This document shows, piece after piece, positions 28,764 through 35,914 of a DNA stretch of 57,020 nt. The notes under the pieces were generated by a model. That model was not told where the DNA came from. It ran no database searches and saw nothing but the letters and a program-made list of their open reading frames with translations. Made by a program: the position numbers and the translations under genes. Source of the stretch: CBDDRG01 sp051306415 (GTDB taxonomy: Bacteria; Pseudomonadota; Gammaproteobacteria; Pseudomonadales; Porticoccaceae); the NCBI GenBank assembly GCA_051306415.1, contig JBPPNE010000035.1:1-57020 (forward strand). The letters run 5' to 3'. The stretch's first letter is position 1; every line of letters starts with the position of its first letter.

Positions 28764-28821
28764 ATGGTGCCTTGTGGTGGATGCCATATAGGCAGCCAGT
28801 GGGTATAGAAATTTCGAGCTG

Positions 28822-28849
28822 TGTAACAGATCAATTATTTTTGCGTCTA
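28822..28849 (+). promoter_or_regulatory. ECF-sigma-type promoter of the hvf-like operon
   Basis: A -35 TGTAAC (28822-28827), a 16-bp spacer and a -10 CGTCTA (28844-28849). An AAC-containing -35 and a CGT(C)-containing -10 are the usual marks of extracytoplasmic-function sigma promoters. It lies 58 bp upstream of the hvfA-like start. Related operons are reported to be under ECF sigma factors. The sigma gene itself is not in the window. Confidence 0.65.
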
Positions 28850-28907
28850 ACGGCTGCTGTACCGCGTAATAGGTTAACCTCAACAACCCCTCGACAGGAG
28901 AGTTACC

Positions 28908-29261
28908 ATGGCAACACCAACAAAAAGACCATTAGCGGGTGCGGTTGGCGCCGCGTTCATCGCCTCCATCGCGTTTTCACAGATGGCAAGTGCTGTCGAA
29001 AATCCATTCCAGATTAACCAGTTGTCATCCGGCTACAGCGTCTCCGAGGCGGGCAAAATGCCGGAGGAAGGCAAGTGTGGCGAAGGTAAGTGCGGTGAAG
29101 GCAAGTGCGGCGCGGATAAAGCCAAAGAGGGCAAGTGCGGTGCCAACAAAGCCAAAGAAGGCACCTGTGGCGCGGACAAAGCCAAAGAAGGCAAGTGCGG
29201 TGCCGACAAGGCCAAAGAGGGCAAGTGTGGCGAAGGTAAATGTGGCGCTAAAAAGGAGTAA
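28908..29261 (+). CDS. hvfA: HvfA/bufferin-like RiPP precursor with eight EGxCG motifs
   Basis: A 117-residue precursor peptide. A Sec-type signal peptide (1-29) ends in ASA before VENPF. The mature part has a short leader-like segment (NPFQINQLSSGYSVSE) and then a low-complexity Lys/Gly/Cys core. Cysteines are at 57, 62, 67, 77, 87, 97, 107 and 112, each in EGKCG except 87, which is EGTCG. Spacings are 5 or 10 residues, the longer ones filled with ADKAK or ANKAK. In Haemophilus HvfA such cysteines become oxazolone/thioamide pairs that bind copper. Whether that happens here is inference. The ribosome site is AGGAGAG, and hvfB and hvfC follow directly. Confidence 0.92.
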   Translation: MATPTKRPLAGAVGAAFIASIAFSQMASAVENPFQINQLSSGYSVSEAGKMPEEGKCGEGKCGEGKCGADKAKEGKCGANKAKEGTCGADKAKEGKCGADKAKEGKCGEGKCGAKKE

Positions 29262-29268
29262 TTGAACA

Positions 29269-30144
29269 GTGAGCTCGGCGCGCTATCCCGTCATTGGCGC
29301 CGGTTTGGGATTGCGGCGGACCCTTCTGGGTCCGCTAGCCGCGGTTCCAAGTGGGGCCATTGATTTTATGGAAGCGGCTCCGGAAAACTGGATTGGCGTT
29401 GGCGGACGTTTCGGCAAGCAGTTCCGGGCCTTTACCGAGCGCCACGCCTTTGTCAGCCATGGTCTCTCGCTTTCGCTGGGCTCCACAGACCCCATTGACT
29501 GGGATCTTGTGGGGAGCATCAAGCAATTCCTCGCCACTCATGGAATTCGCTGCTATTCCGAGCACCTGAGTTATTGCAGCGACGGCGGTCATCTCTATGA
29601 CCTGATGCCGATCCCGTTTACCGAAGCCGCGGTGCGCCATGTCGCCGGCCGCATTCGCCAAATCCAGGATTTCCTCGGCCGGCGAATCGCTATCGAAAAC
29701 GTCTCCTACTACGCCGCCCCACAGCAGGAAATGTCGGAGCTTGACTTTCTGAATGCGGTACTGACGGAGGCCGACTGCGATCTCCTGCTCGATGTCAACA
29801 ACATTCATGTCAACAGCGTCAACCATGGTTATAGCGCCATGGAGTTTCTCGCGGCTCTCCCCGGGGAGCGCATAGCCTATGGCCACATCGCTGGCCACTA
29901 CGTCGAGGCCGAGGACCTGTGCATCGATACCCACGGTGCGGATGTGATTGACCCGGTATGGGATCTGTTACAACAGGCCTACCGGCTATTTGGCGCATTC
30001 CCAACCTTGCTGGAGCGCGACTTCAATTTCCCACCGCTGCCAAACCTGTTGGCCGAAGTGAGTTTTGTCAGGTCGTTGCAAAAGGCTCAAACCAGGGCCG
30101 CCGGCGTCGAGTCAAGTGACACCCTTGATCTGGCTGTGTCCTGA
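29269..30144 (+). CDS. hvfB: HvfB-like MNIO (DUF692) peptide-modifying iron enzyme
   Basis: A multinuclear non-heme iron oxidative enzyme of the MbnB/HvfB type, predicted to oxidise cysteines of the precursor in the cytoplasm. The TIM-barrel family motifs are present in order: EAAPENW (35-41), His64 in SHGLSLSLG, SEHLSY (97-102), ENVSYY (143-148), LLDVNNIHVNSVNHG (173-187), HIAGH (206-210), and Asp220/His222 in IDTHG. These cover the usual His/Glu/Asp/Asn iron ligands. Length is 291. The GTG start lies 10 bases after AAGGAG, which overlaps the end of hvfA. It overlaps hvfC by one base. Confidence 0.93.
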   Translation: MSSARYPVIGAGLGLRRTLLGPLAAVPSGAIDFMEAAPENWIGVGGRFGKQFRAFTERHAFVSHGLSLSLGSTDPIDWDLVGSIKQFLATHGIRCYSEHLSYCSDGGHLYDLMPIPFTEAAVRHVAGRIRQIQDFLGRRIAIENVSYYAAPQQEMSELDFLNAVLTEADCDLLLDVNNIHVNSVNHGYSAMEFLAALPGERIAYGHIAGHYVEAEDLCIDTHGADVIDPVWDLLQQAYRLFGAFPTLLERDFNFPPLPNLLAEVSFVRSLQKAQTRAAGVESSDTLDLAVS

Positions 30145-30920
30145 TGTCTCGCTCCACCCGGTTTCAGACAACCCAGCAGGCCTTTGCGGCGCATCTGCGC
30201 GATCCCGAGTGGCACCCGCCGCCACGCAATGTCGAGGCGCGTCGCATGGCGGTATACCGAGAGTTGATTTACCGCAATATCGAGACGTTTATCAGTGGCG
30301 GGTTTCCGGTGCTGCGTAGTTTGCTCGACGACCAGGACTGGCATGCCATGGTGCGGGAGTTCATTCGCGCGCACCGCTGTGAGAGTCCTTACTTTCTCGA
30401 TATCGCGCAGGAGTTTCTGCGTTTTTTACAAACAGAGTACCTGCAAACAGAGTACCGGGCGCCTGCGGATGCTCCCAAATTCCTGTTGGAGCTAGCCCAC
30501 TATGAGTGGGTAGAGCTTGCCCTCGATGTATCCGAAGAGGCTTGTCCGCACGAAGGTGTCAGCGCGGATGGTGATCTCCTCGACGGCAAGCCGGTGGTGT
30601 CGCCCCTGGCTTGGCCGCTTTCCTATGAATACCCCGTGCATCGCCTGGGACCGGATTACCGACCCACCGCCCCGCCTCAAGTGCCGACCTTCCTCGTGGT
30701 GTATCGCAACCGCGAGGACAGTGTGGAATTTCTCGAGGTCAATGGGATTGTCATGCGCGTCCTGCACTTGCTGACGGATCGGTCGCTGACGGGCCGGCAG
30801 GTGCTGGCGATCATCGCCACCGAACTCTCTCATCCTGACTCCGGCGTGATTGTGGCCAATGGGCATGAATCCCTGCGGCAACTTTTGCACCTGGGCGTCC
30901 TGTGTGGTGTGCGTCACTGA
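30144..30920 (+). CDS. hvfC: HvfC-like DUF2063 partner of the MNIO enzyme
   Basis: A 258-residue partner protein whose N-terminal DUF2063 domain (about 8-110: FAAHLRDPE, RRMAVYRELIYRNIETFISGGFPVLR) is thought to bind the precursor leader and assist the DUF692 enzyme, as MbnC does in methanobactin synthesis. A second domain follows (FLLELAHYEWVELALDVSEE). The start is fused to the hvfB stop as TGATG, which indicates coupled translation. A 15-bp in-frame duplication repeats LQTEY near residue 98. The DoxX-like membrane gene that often follows in related operons is absent. Confidence 0.88.
   Translation: MSRSTRFQTTQQAFAAHLRDPEWHPPPRNVEARRMAVYRELIYRNIETFISGGFPVLRSLLDDQDWHAMVREFIRAHRCESPYFLDIAQEFLRFLQTEYLQTEYRAPADAPKFLLELAHYEWVELALDVSEEACPHEGVSADGDLLDGKPVVSPLAWPLSYEYPVHRLGPDYRPTAPPQVPTFLVVYRNREDSVEFLEVNGIVMRVLHLLTDRSLTGRQVLAIIATELSHPDSGVIVANGHESLRQLLHLGVLCGVRH
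30429..30456. repeat. 15-bp in-frame tandem duplication inside hvfC
   Basis: CAAACAGAGTACCTG (30429-30443) is followed directly by CAAACAGAGTACC (30444-30456), duplicating residues QTEYL. The reading frame is kept. It is similar in size to the duplication after hrpA. Confidence 0.8.
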
Positions 30921-30922
30921 AG

Positions 30923-30962
30923 CTGTCACCAAGCGGTCATCTTTGAGTCATTTTTTCGTCAT
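30923..30962 (+). promoter_or_regulatory. Four-unit Pho box array upstream of the porin
   Basis: Four 7-mers lie at an exact 11-bp period: CTGTCAC (30923), CGGTCAT (30934), GAGTCAT (30945) and TCGTCAT (30956), with 4-bp spacers CAAG, CTTT and TTTT. This is the PhoB binding pattern (CTGTCAT-like repeats). A possible -10 CACAAT (30973-30978) follows 10 bp after the last unit, as in PhoB-activated promoters that lack a -35. The array starts 3 bp after the hvfC stop. Confidence 0.82.
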
Positions 30963-31042
30963 ATTTACTGCCCACAATAGCCCCGGTTCAACCAACGGGG
31001 CTTGTCGCCTCGATTGTTCATCAACCGTAAGAGGGGACTGTG

Positions 31043-32260
31043 ATGAAAAAAAACGCGCTGGCTATTGCTATCGCCGCCTTGAGTGCCGTAGCCGCCCATG
31101 CCGGAACCGTCACCACCGAAGGCTCGGATGTCGTTATTAACACCAAGAGTGGTTTCGAAGCCAAGACCACCAATGGCAAGTATGCGTTCAAGCTGGGTGG
31201 CCGTATCCAGTTCGATGGCAACCAGTTCGATGGCGTTATCAACGAAGAAGAAGACGAAGACGGCAATGATGTATTCTTCCGGCGGGCCCGTCTTGAACTG
31301 GACGGCAAGTACGAGGACTGGCTGTATTACATGTCCTATAACCTGACCGAAAGTGGCTCCATTGATCAGCTCCACATCTCCAACAGCGGTTTCGGTCCGC
31401 TCGCGGTGCTTACATTCGGCCAACAAAAAGAAAATTTCGGTCTCGAGGACACCGGCAGTTCCAAATGGATTACTGCGATGGAGCGATCCATGCCCACCAA
31501 CACCTTTGATACGGGCAATACTCTGGGTGTCAAGCTGTCCGGGTCCACGCCGCTGATTACCTACAGCATCGGCGGCTTCAAAAACTCGATCGACAGTGAC
31601 GACAACTCCTTGAATACCGCGTTCACGGGCCGCTTCGTGGTGCGCCCACTGCACGAGGAAACCCAACTGGTTCACCTCGGCGTCGGGTTCACCGAGCGGG
31701 ACGGTACTTTCACCGCTCTTGGCGCCCGCTTGGGAGTGCGAGGAGGGGAGGAAGGAACCCTGGTTAACCGGGCTCGCTCGTCCTATACCGGTGGTGCTGT
31801 GGCGGACAGTTTGTCGGCCTGGAACGGCGAGCTTGCCGCTTCCTTCGGATCTTTCCATGTGATGTCCGAGTACTTCGACGGCGAGCTTTCGGGCGTTGGC
31901 ACGGCTCCTGATATCGAGGCAAATGGCTACTATGTGCAGGCGGGCTGGATCCTCACTGGCGAGAGCCGTACCTATAAAAATGACATCGCTGCCTTTGACA
32001 AGATCAAACCCGCCGGCTTGAACGGTGCTTGGGAGGTGTTTTTCCGTTACGACACCCTCGATGTTTCGGACAACGTGGGCGTTCCGCTCATCTCGACGCC
32101 AGTTGGTGATGACGCCGACACTATGACTTTCGGCGTCAACTGGTATGCCAACAGCGTGGTAAAAGTCAGTCTCAACTATATCCATGCGGAAACCGACGCA
32201 GCAGTCAATGGTGTGGACGACGGCGACGCTATTGCCGCTCGCCTCCAATTCGCGTTCTGA
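31043..32260 (+). CDS. OprO/OprP-like outer-membrane porin
   Basis: A 405-residue outer-membrane channel of the phosphate-selective porin O/P family. A signal peptide (1-20) ends in AHA before GTVTT. The mature protein alternates polar and aromatic residues as in beta-barrels: the early family motif YAFKLGGRIQFDGNQFD and FFRRARLELDGKYEDWLYYM are visible, and the last residues ALQF-like (ARLQFAF) end in Phe for outer-membrane insertion. ATG 31043 lies 6 bases after GAGGGG; a GTG sits just before it. The upstream Pho boxes suggest induction by phosphate starvation. The actual ion selectivity is not shown by sequence. Confidence 0.88.
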   Translation: MKKNALAIAIAALSAVAAHAGTVTTEGSDVVINTKSGFEAKTTNGKYAFKLGGRIQFDGNQFDGVINEEEDEDGNDVFFRRARLELDGKYEDWLYYMSYNLTESGSIDQLHISNSGFGPLAVLTFGQQKENFGLEDTGSSKWITAMERSMPTNTFDTGNTLGVKLSGSTPLITYSIGGFKNSIDSDDNSLNTAFTGRFVVRPLHEETQLVHLGVGFTERDGTFTALGARLGVRGGEEGTLVNRARSSYTGGAVADSLSAWNGELAASFGSFHVMSEYFDGELSGVGTAPDIEANGYYVQAGWILTGESRTYKNDIAAFDKIKPAGLNGAWEVFFRYDTLDVSDNVGVPLISTPVGDDADTMTFGVNWYANSVVKVSLNYIHAETDAAVNGVDDGDAIAARLQFAF

Positions 32261-32274
32261 TCAATCTGTAAGCT

Positions 32275-32302
32275 AAAAAGCCCCGCCTCGGCGGGGCTTT
32301 TT
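32275..32302 (+). terminator. Rho-independent terminator of the porin gene
   Basis: A perfect GC-rich hairpin (AAAAAGCCCCGCC / GGCGGGGCTTTTT) with a 2-nt spacer, ending in a T-run, 14 bp after the porin stop. The A-run on the left means it could also work in the opposite direction. Confidence 0.93.
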
Positions 32303-32570
32303 GCGTGTATCATCCCCCCGTTAACTTTGTCTAAAATGGAACTATCAGCCCAGTGTGGCTACGGTTCAGGTCGATAGGGGCGAACGACGTCCTTCCTTCG
32401 GCGGTCAGCCGAAATGTTGCCGGCGCTTGCCGAAGATCTGCCCGGTAGACCGGCAATTCGCTGGCAACCACCGAGGTCGCGATAGCCAATCAAGGGTGGC
32501 GAGATTGATGACGAGTACGCGACGCAGGGGCCATTCGGCCCTGTCTGGAGAATGGGGCGGATAAGCCGCT

Positions 32571-33758
32571 ATGGCGAAAGAAAACAGGCGGGTTATGGTG
32601 GTCAGTGCTGACCGCCAGCGCCGCGACCAATGGTCAGCCGAACTCAGCGCACAGGGGCGGCAAGTTGTCACTGCTGATAACGCAGTCTTGGCGATTGCGC
32701 AAATCCCGGATTTTCTTCCCGCACTGTTGTTTCTGCATGTTGCCGTCGGCACTGAAGTAGCCGAAGTCAGTCTGGAATTTGACCAGCGTTGCAAGAATTT
32801 TGGCGTTGCCGTAATCACGATCCTGGCAGATCCGACCCCGGCGGACGTGGCCGATTGTTTCCGCCGCGGCACCATCGATGTGCTGCTGGAGCCATTCGAT
32901 GCCAAGACCCTGCGGGATGCCCTTGACCGAGCCGCCAGCTTCAGGAGTCTCTATCAGGAAAACATCGAGTATCGAAAGCAGCTGGAACGGGCAAACCGCG
33001 AGCTGAGAGAAAGCCTGAACACTCTGCGCATGGATCAACTCGCCGGGCGCCAGGTACAGCTGAATATGCTCCCCGAGACGCCGTTTCGCTGCGGGGACTA
33101 TGAGATTGCCCACCGCATCGTGCCATCGCTTTATCTCAGCGGAGATTTTGTCGGCTATAACATCGCGCTGGATCGCTATCTGCTGTTTTATTTTGCCGAT
33201 GTGTCCGGTCACGGTGCCTCGTCAGCCTTTGTCACCGTCATGCTCAGCTTTATTCTCCGCCAGATAAGACGTCGCCACATTGCCGACGATGATCATGAAG
33301 CCCTGAGCCGCGCGCCGGAGGGCTTGGTCGAGCACATCAATCGCCAGATCCTGGCCATGGGCCTGGACAAGCACCTGACCATTTTTGTCGGTGCTATTGA
33401 CACCGAAACCAATATCCTGCGTTACGCTGTCGGTGCTCAGATGCCGATGCCAATATTGCTTGCCGATGGTAAAGCCAGCTTTCTGACCGGCAAGGGCAAG
33501 CCAGTTGGGCTGTTCGAGGATGCCCATTGGCAGATAGAGGAAATGGTTTTGCCAGCCGCCTTTTCTCTCGTCGTCGTGTCCGATGGCTTGCTCGATTGCC
33601 TTTCAGGAACCGGTTGGGCCGAAAAAGAACAGCAGCTTTTCGCTGCTATCACCAAGGGAGGTGCAAGCCATTCCCAACTCTGTTCTGAGCTCGGCATCGA
33701 CAAGATCAAGGCGGCTCCCGACGATGTTTCCATCGTGACAGTCATTCGGGGCGGTTGA
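32571..33758 (+). CDS. PP2C-type (RsbU/SpoIIE-like) phosphatase with degenerate receiver domain
   Basis: 395 residues. Residues 8-120 have a response-regulator receiver fold, but the phospho-acceptor position at the end of beta 3 is His56 (LLFLHVAV) and the conserved Lys is Glu107 (LLEPFD), so normal Asp phosphorylation is unlikely. A coiled coil (128-160) links to a PP2C-type Ser/Thr phosphatase domain with metal-binding Asp192 (SGDFVGY), Asp210 (ADVSGHG), VVSDGLLDC and PDDVSIVTV. Such proteins dephosphorylate STAS anti-anti-sigma partners. One is encoded 1 bp downstream. The 268-bp leader before the gene contains several small GC hairpins, including TTCGGC/GCCGAA near 32396. Confidence 0.88.
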   Translation: MAKENRRVMVVSADRQRRDQWSAELSAQGRQVVTADNAVLAIAQIPDFLPALLFLHVAVGTEVAEVSLEFDQRCKNFGVAVITILADPTPADVADCFRRGTIDVLLEPFDAKTLRDALDRAASFRSLYQENIEYRKQLERANRELRESLNTLRMDQLAGRQVQLNMLPETPFRCGDYEIAHRIVPSLYLSGDFVGYNIALDRYLLFYFADVSGHGASSAFVTVMLSFILRQIRRRHIADDDHEALSRAPEGLVEHINRQILAMGLDKHLTIFVGAIDTETNILRYAVGAQMPMPILLADGKASFLTGKGKPVGLFEDAHWQIEEMVLPAAFSLVVVSDGLLDCLSGTGWAEKEQQLFAAITKGGASHSQLCSELGIDKIKAAPDDVSIVTVIRGG

Positions 33759-33759
33759 C

Positions 33760-34251
33760 ATGGGCAAATGTAAAATCCTTGTCGGGCAATGTGACGGCGT
33801 TTATCTGATCCGGATGGAGGGTGATGTTCGCCTCACTCTCTGTGCTTCTCTCAACCGTTATATCGACGGCATTTTCAACGACAAGCAGGCACGGAATGTC
33901 CTGGTCGATTTGCTCGACGCCAAGGGCGTCGACAGCACAACCTTGGGTTTGCTGGCAAAAATGGCACTGTTCAGCGCGCAGCGCTTTGAGGTCAAGCCAA
34001 CGTTGTTTTGTACGGATGAAACCATTCTGCGAACACTGGAAGCGATGTCTCTGGACGGCTTGTTCGATATTATCCGCAGCCGGCCGCCGGCTCTAGCCGG
34101 AGTGGTTGAGCTGCGTTGTACCGATACCGACGAAGAAGAGATTCGTCAACAGGTACTTGCCGCGCACAAGTTGCTGATAAAAATAAACCCAGCGTGTGAA
34201 GGCGAATTCATCGATCTGATCAGCACGCTTGAGGATCAGGCAGGCTCCTAG
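33760..34251 (+). CDS. STAS-domain anti-sigma factor antagonist-like protein
   Basis: 163 residues with a STAS fold in the first 105: GVYLIRMEGDVRL, VLVDLLDAKGVDSTTLGLL with the phosphorylatable Ser59/Thr60-61 after Asp58, and LFCTDETILRTLEAMSLDGLFDII. A 50-residue acidic/helical extension follows. Its gene starts one base after the phosphatase stop codon. This suggests a partner-switching module like HsbR-HsbA of Pseudomonas. The kinase or anti-sigma partner is not in the window. Confidence 0.87.
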   Translation: MGKCKILVGQCDGVYLIRMEGDVRLTLCASLNRYIDGIFNDKQARNVLVDLLDAKGVDSTTLGLLAKMALFSAQRFEVKPTLFCTDETILRTLEAMSLDGLFDIIRSRPPALAGVVELRCTDTDEEEIRQQVLAAHKLLIKINPACEGEFIDLISTLEDQAGS

Positions 34252-34384
34252 CGACGTCCGCCGTCGAGTGCAATGTTGTCCTCCCTAACGAAGCTGTAGA
34301 AAAACCCGTTGCTGAGCGGCCAATGTGCCCGAAGGCGAATTTTTCGCGGGGCGACGGGTCGAGGAATCACCCGCCCATACACTG

Positions 34385-35386
34385 CTACCGGACCCTGGGC
34401 GTCCTGTAGCGAGGCCCTCGGACAAAGTCAGCGCTCCGCCTTGCCGGGCAGGCGTGCCGTCGCCCTCCGTGCGCATAGCCGTGATGGGCCAGTTGCTCGA
34501 TGTTGTGCACCCGGCAATACCGCTTCCACCGGCTGTCCACCTTGTTGCGTCCGCGCCGGGTGAAGCGGTCCAGCCGCTGGTTACCGCGCAGGTTGCCAAA
34601 CACCGGCTCGACGGTGGCGAAGCGCCGGGTGATCCGCTGCCGGCCCGGCGGGCTGTCGATCTTCGCCTTCATGCGGTCGGTGTGGCTTTCGTAGCCGGGC
34701 GCCTTTCCACGAAAGAACGCGACCTGCCGCGTCTTGGTCCGGTCCGGCGTGCGCACGGGGCACGGCACGCAGTCGCGCCGCGGACGTTGATCGCGGCGTA
34801 ACCGTTGACCTTGCACGGCTTGCCGTTGGCGTACAGCACTCTGTCGGCCGGACACCCGCAGCCGGAGCGGTCCGCCAGCAGGATGAAGTCGGCCGGGGTG
34901 AAGCAGGGATGCTTTTGGGGCGTGACGGTCTTGTCCCACAGCGGGTCCGGCTCGGCGGTGTGGACCGCTTGCCCCCGGTAGCGTTCATCCCGCTTGCTCC
35001 GGGCCAGTGCCATGGGCCTGTGCTTCGACGATGACCTGGGCCGCTTCGTCCACCATCGCCACGCCGGTGTAACCCTCGATCACGCCCTGGCCGGTGGCCA
35101 TCCCTTCGACAAGCTCAGGACAGGCCTTGGTCGCTTCGTTGTCGGTGCGGTTTGATAGCCGCACGCTGCCTTTGGAACCGTCGCGATCTTCGGGAGGCGC
35201 GGCGGCGGGGTTATCGGCTGGGGCGCCTTCACGATCATTCCGGTAGCGGGCATGGAACCGAGCCAGGTCGTCCTCGTGTTCGATGAGGTAGCACAGGGCG
35301 TGCTCGAAACGGCTTGGCTGGAGCTGCTTGTCGAAGGCGACCGGCAGCAGCTTCAGACCCCGGTGAACCGGCTTGAACCGCGCCAT
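34385..35386 (-). pseudogene. IS1182-family transposase, frameshifted and internally deleted
   Basis: The N-terminus MARFKPVHRGLKLLPVAFDK is typical. After about 60 residues (FHARYRND) a large central part is missing, and the frame resumes at the conserved NRTDNEATK...GVIEGYTGVAMVDEAAQVIVEA, ending at 34985. The next pieces, in shifted frames, are PCFTPADFILLADRSGCGCP (34669-35013) and then VAFFRGKAPGYESHTDRMK and ATVEPVFGNLRGNQRLDRF (34385-34939). At least two frameshifts and the deletion rule out a working enzyme. Confidence 0.88.
35101..35126. repeat. CPELVEG-type interspersed repeat within the transposase remnant
   Basis: CCTTCGACAAGCTCAGGACA is the widely scattered short repeat found in many environmental proteobacterial genomes. 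On the minus strand it reads as the peptide CPELVEG. It interrupts the transposase between EATKA and MATGQG and is in frame there. Confidence 0.65.
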
Positions 35387-35464
35387 CCGCTACGCCCTCC
35401 CGGCTGATTCCGATGGGGCCAGTTATGGCCCACTGTAGCAATTTACGGGGGTTTTTCTACAGCC

Positions 35465-35914
35465 TCATCGGCTACACCTGGCCAAATTTCTCGCCTTCAG
35501 GAATTGGCTATGAGGTATGTGTAGCAACTCGGCAATGTGGCGCATCACGCCTTCTTCGTGCTTGTCCAAAATGCCATCGGCGTAGGCCACCTGCCAGAGC
35601 TGGCAGAGCAGGTCAAGCTTCTGATCGGCGGAGAAACTCTGGTTGACCCCTGATGTAAGAGGATAGAGCGAAGTAGCGTCTTTGACTGCTATCTTTGCCA
35701 GCGCGAGCAACTCCTCCGCTTCCTGTGGGGTAACGTGAAACTGATGTTGCAAGAGTTGTGTGATCTTGGCTTCTTCGCTGTCGTCGATTAGGCCATCGGT
35801 GATCATGACCTCGACCAATAGTGCGGCCGTCGTTTCACGGATTATTGCCTCCGGATCAGCTCCGGACAGGGCGATGACAGGGCTAGAAAATAGCTGTTTT
35901 ATCCGCTCGATCAT
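35465..35914 (-). CDS. TerB-like tellurite-resistance domain protein
   Basis: A 149-residue helical protein of the TerB/DjlA-like family: EVMITDGLIDDSEEAKI and QVAYADGILDKHEEGVMRHIAELLHI carry the paired acidic loops (TDGLIDDSE and ADGILDKHE) that may bind metal. Its start overlaps the tal stop by 4 bp. The stop codon (35465-35467) coincides with the right edge of the IS1182-type element, so the last residues may have been changed by the insertion. The function beyond the domain is unknown. Confidence 0.82.
   Translation of the reverse strand: MIERIKQLFSSPVIALSGADPEAIIRETTAALLVEVMITDGLIDDSEEAKITQLLQHQFHVTPQEAEELLALAKIAVKDATSLYPLTSGVNQSFSADQKLDLLCQLWQVAYADGILDKHEEGVMRHIAELLHIPHSQFLKARNLARCSR

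Larger units (their letters stand above)
34290..35466 (-). mobile_element. Decayed IS1182-type insertion sequence (about 1.18 kb)
   Basis: The ends are a pair of 18-bp inverted repeats. The left is GAAGCTGTAGAAAAACCC (34290-34307) and the right, read on the minus strand, is GAGGCTGTAGAAAAACCC (35449-35466), with 17 of 18 matching. Between them lies a broken IS1182-family transposase gene on the minus strand. No clear target-site duplication flanks the ends. The element sits between the STAS gene and the end of terB. It is shorter than a complete IS1182-type element because of an internal deletion. Confidence 0.85.

Noticed and set aside
29033..29224. Antisense frame with SLALSAPHLP repeats opposite the RiPP precursor
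   Set aside because: It is only the mirror of the EGKCG/ADKAK repeat; no ribosome site or independent support.
30979..31002. Hairpin AGCCCCG/CGGGGCT read first as a terminator of the hvf operon
   Set aside because: It has a 10-nt loop and no T-run, and it lies after the Pho-box promoter -10, so it belongs to the porin leader.
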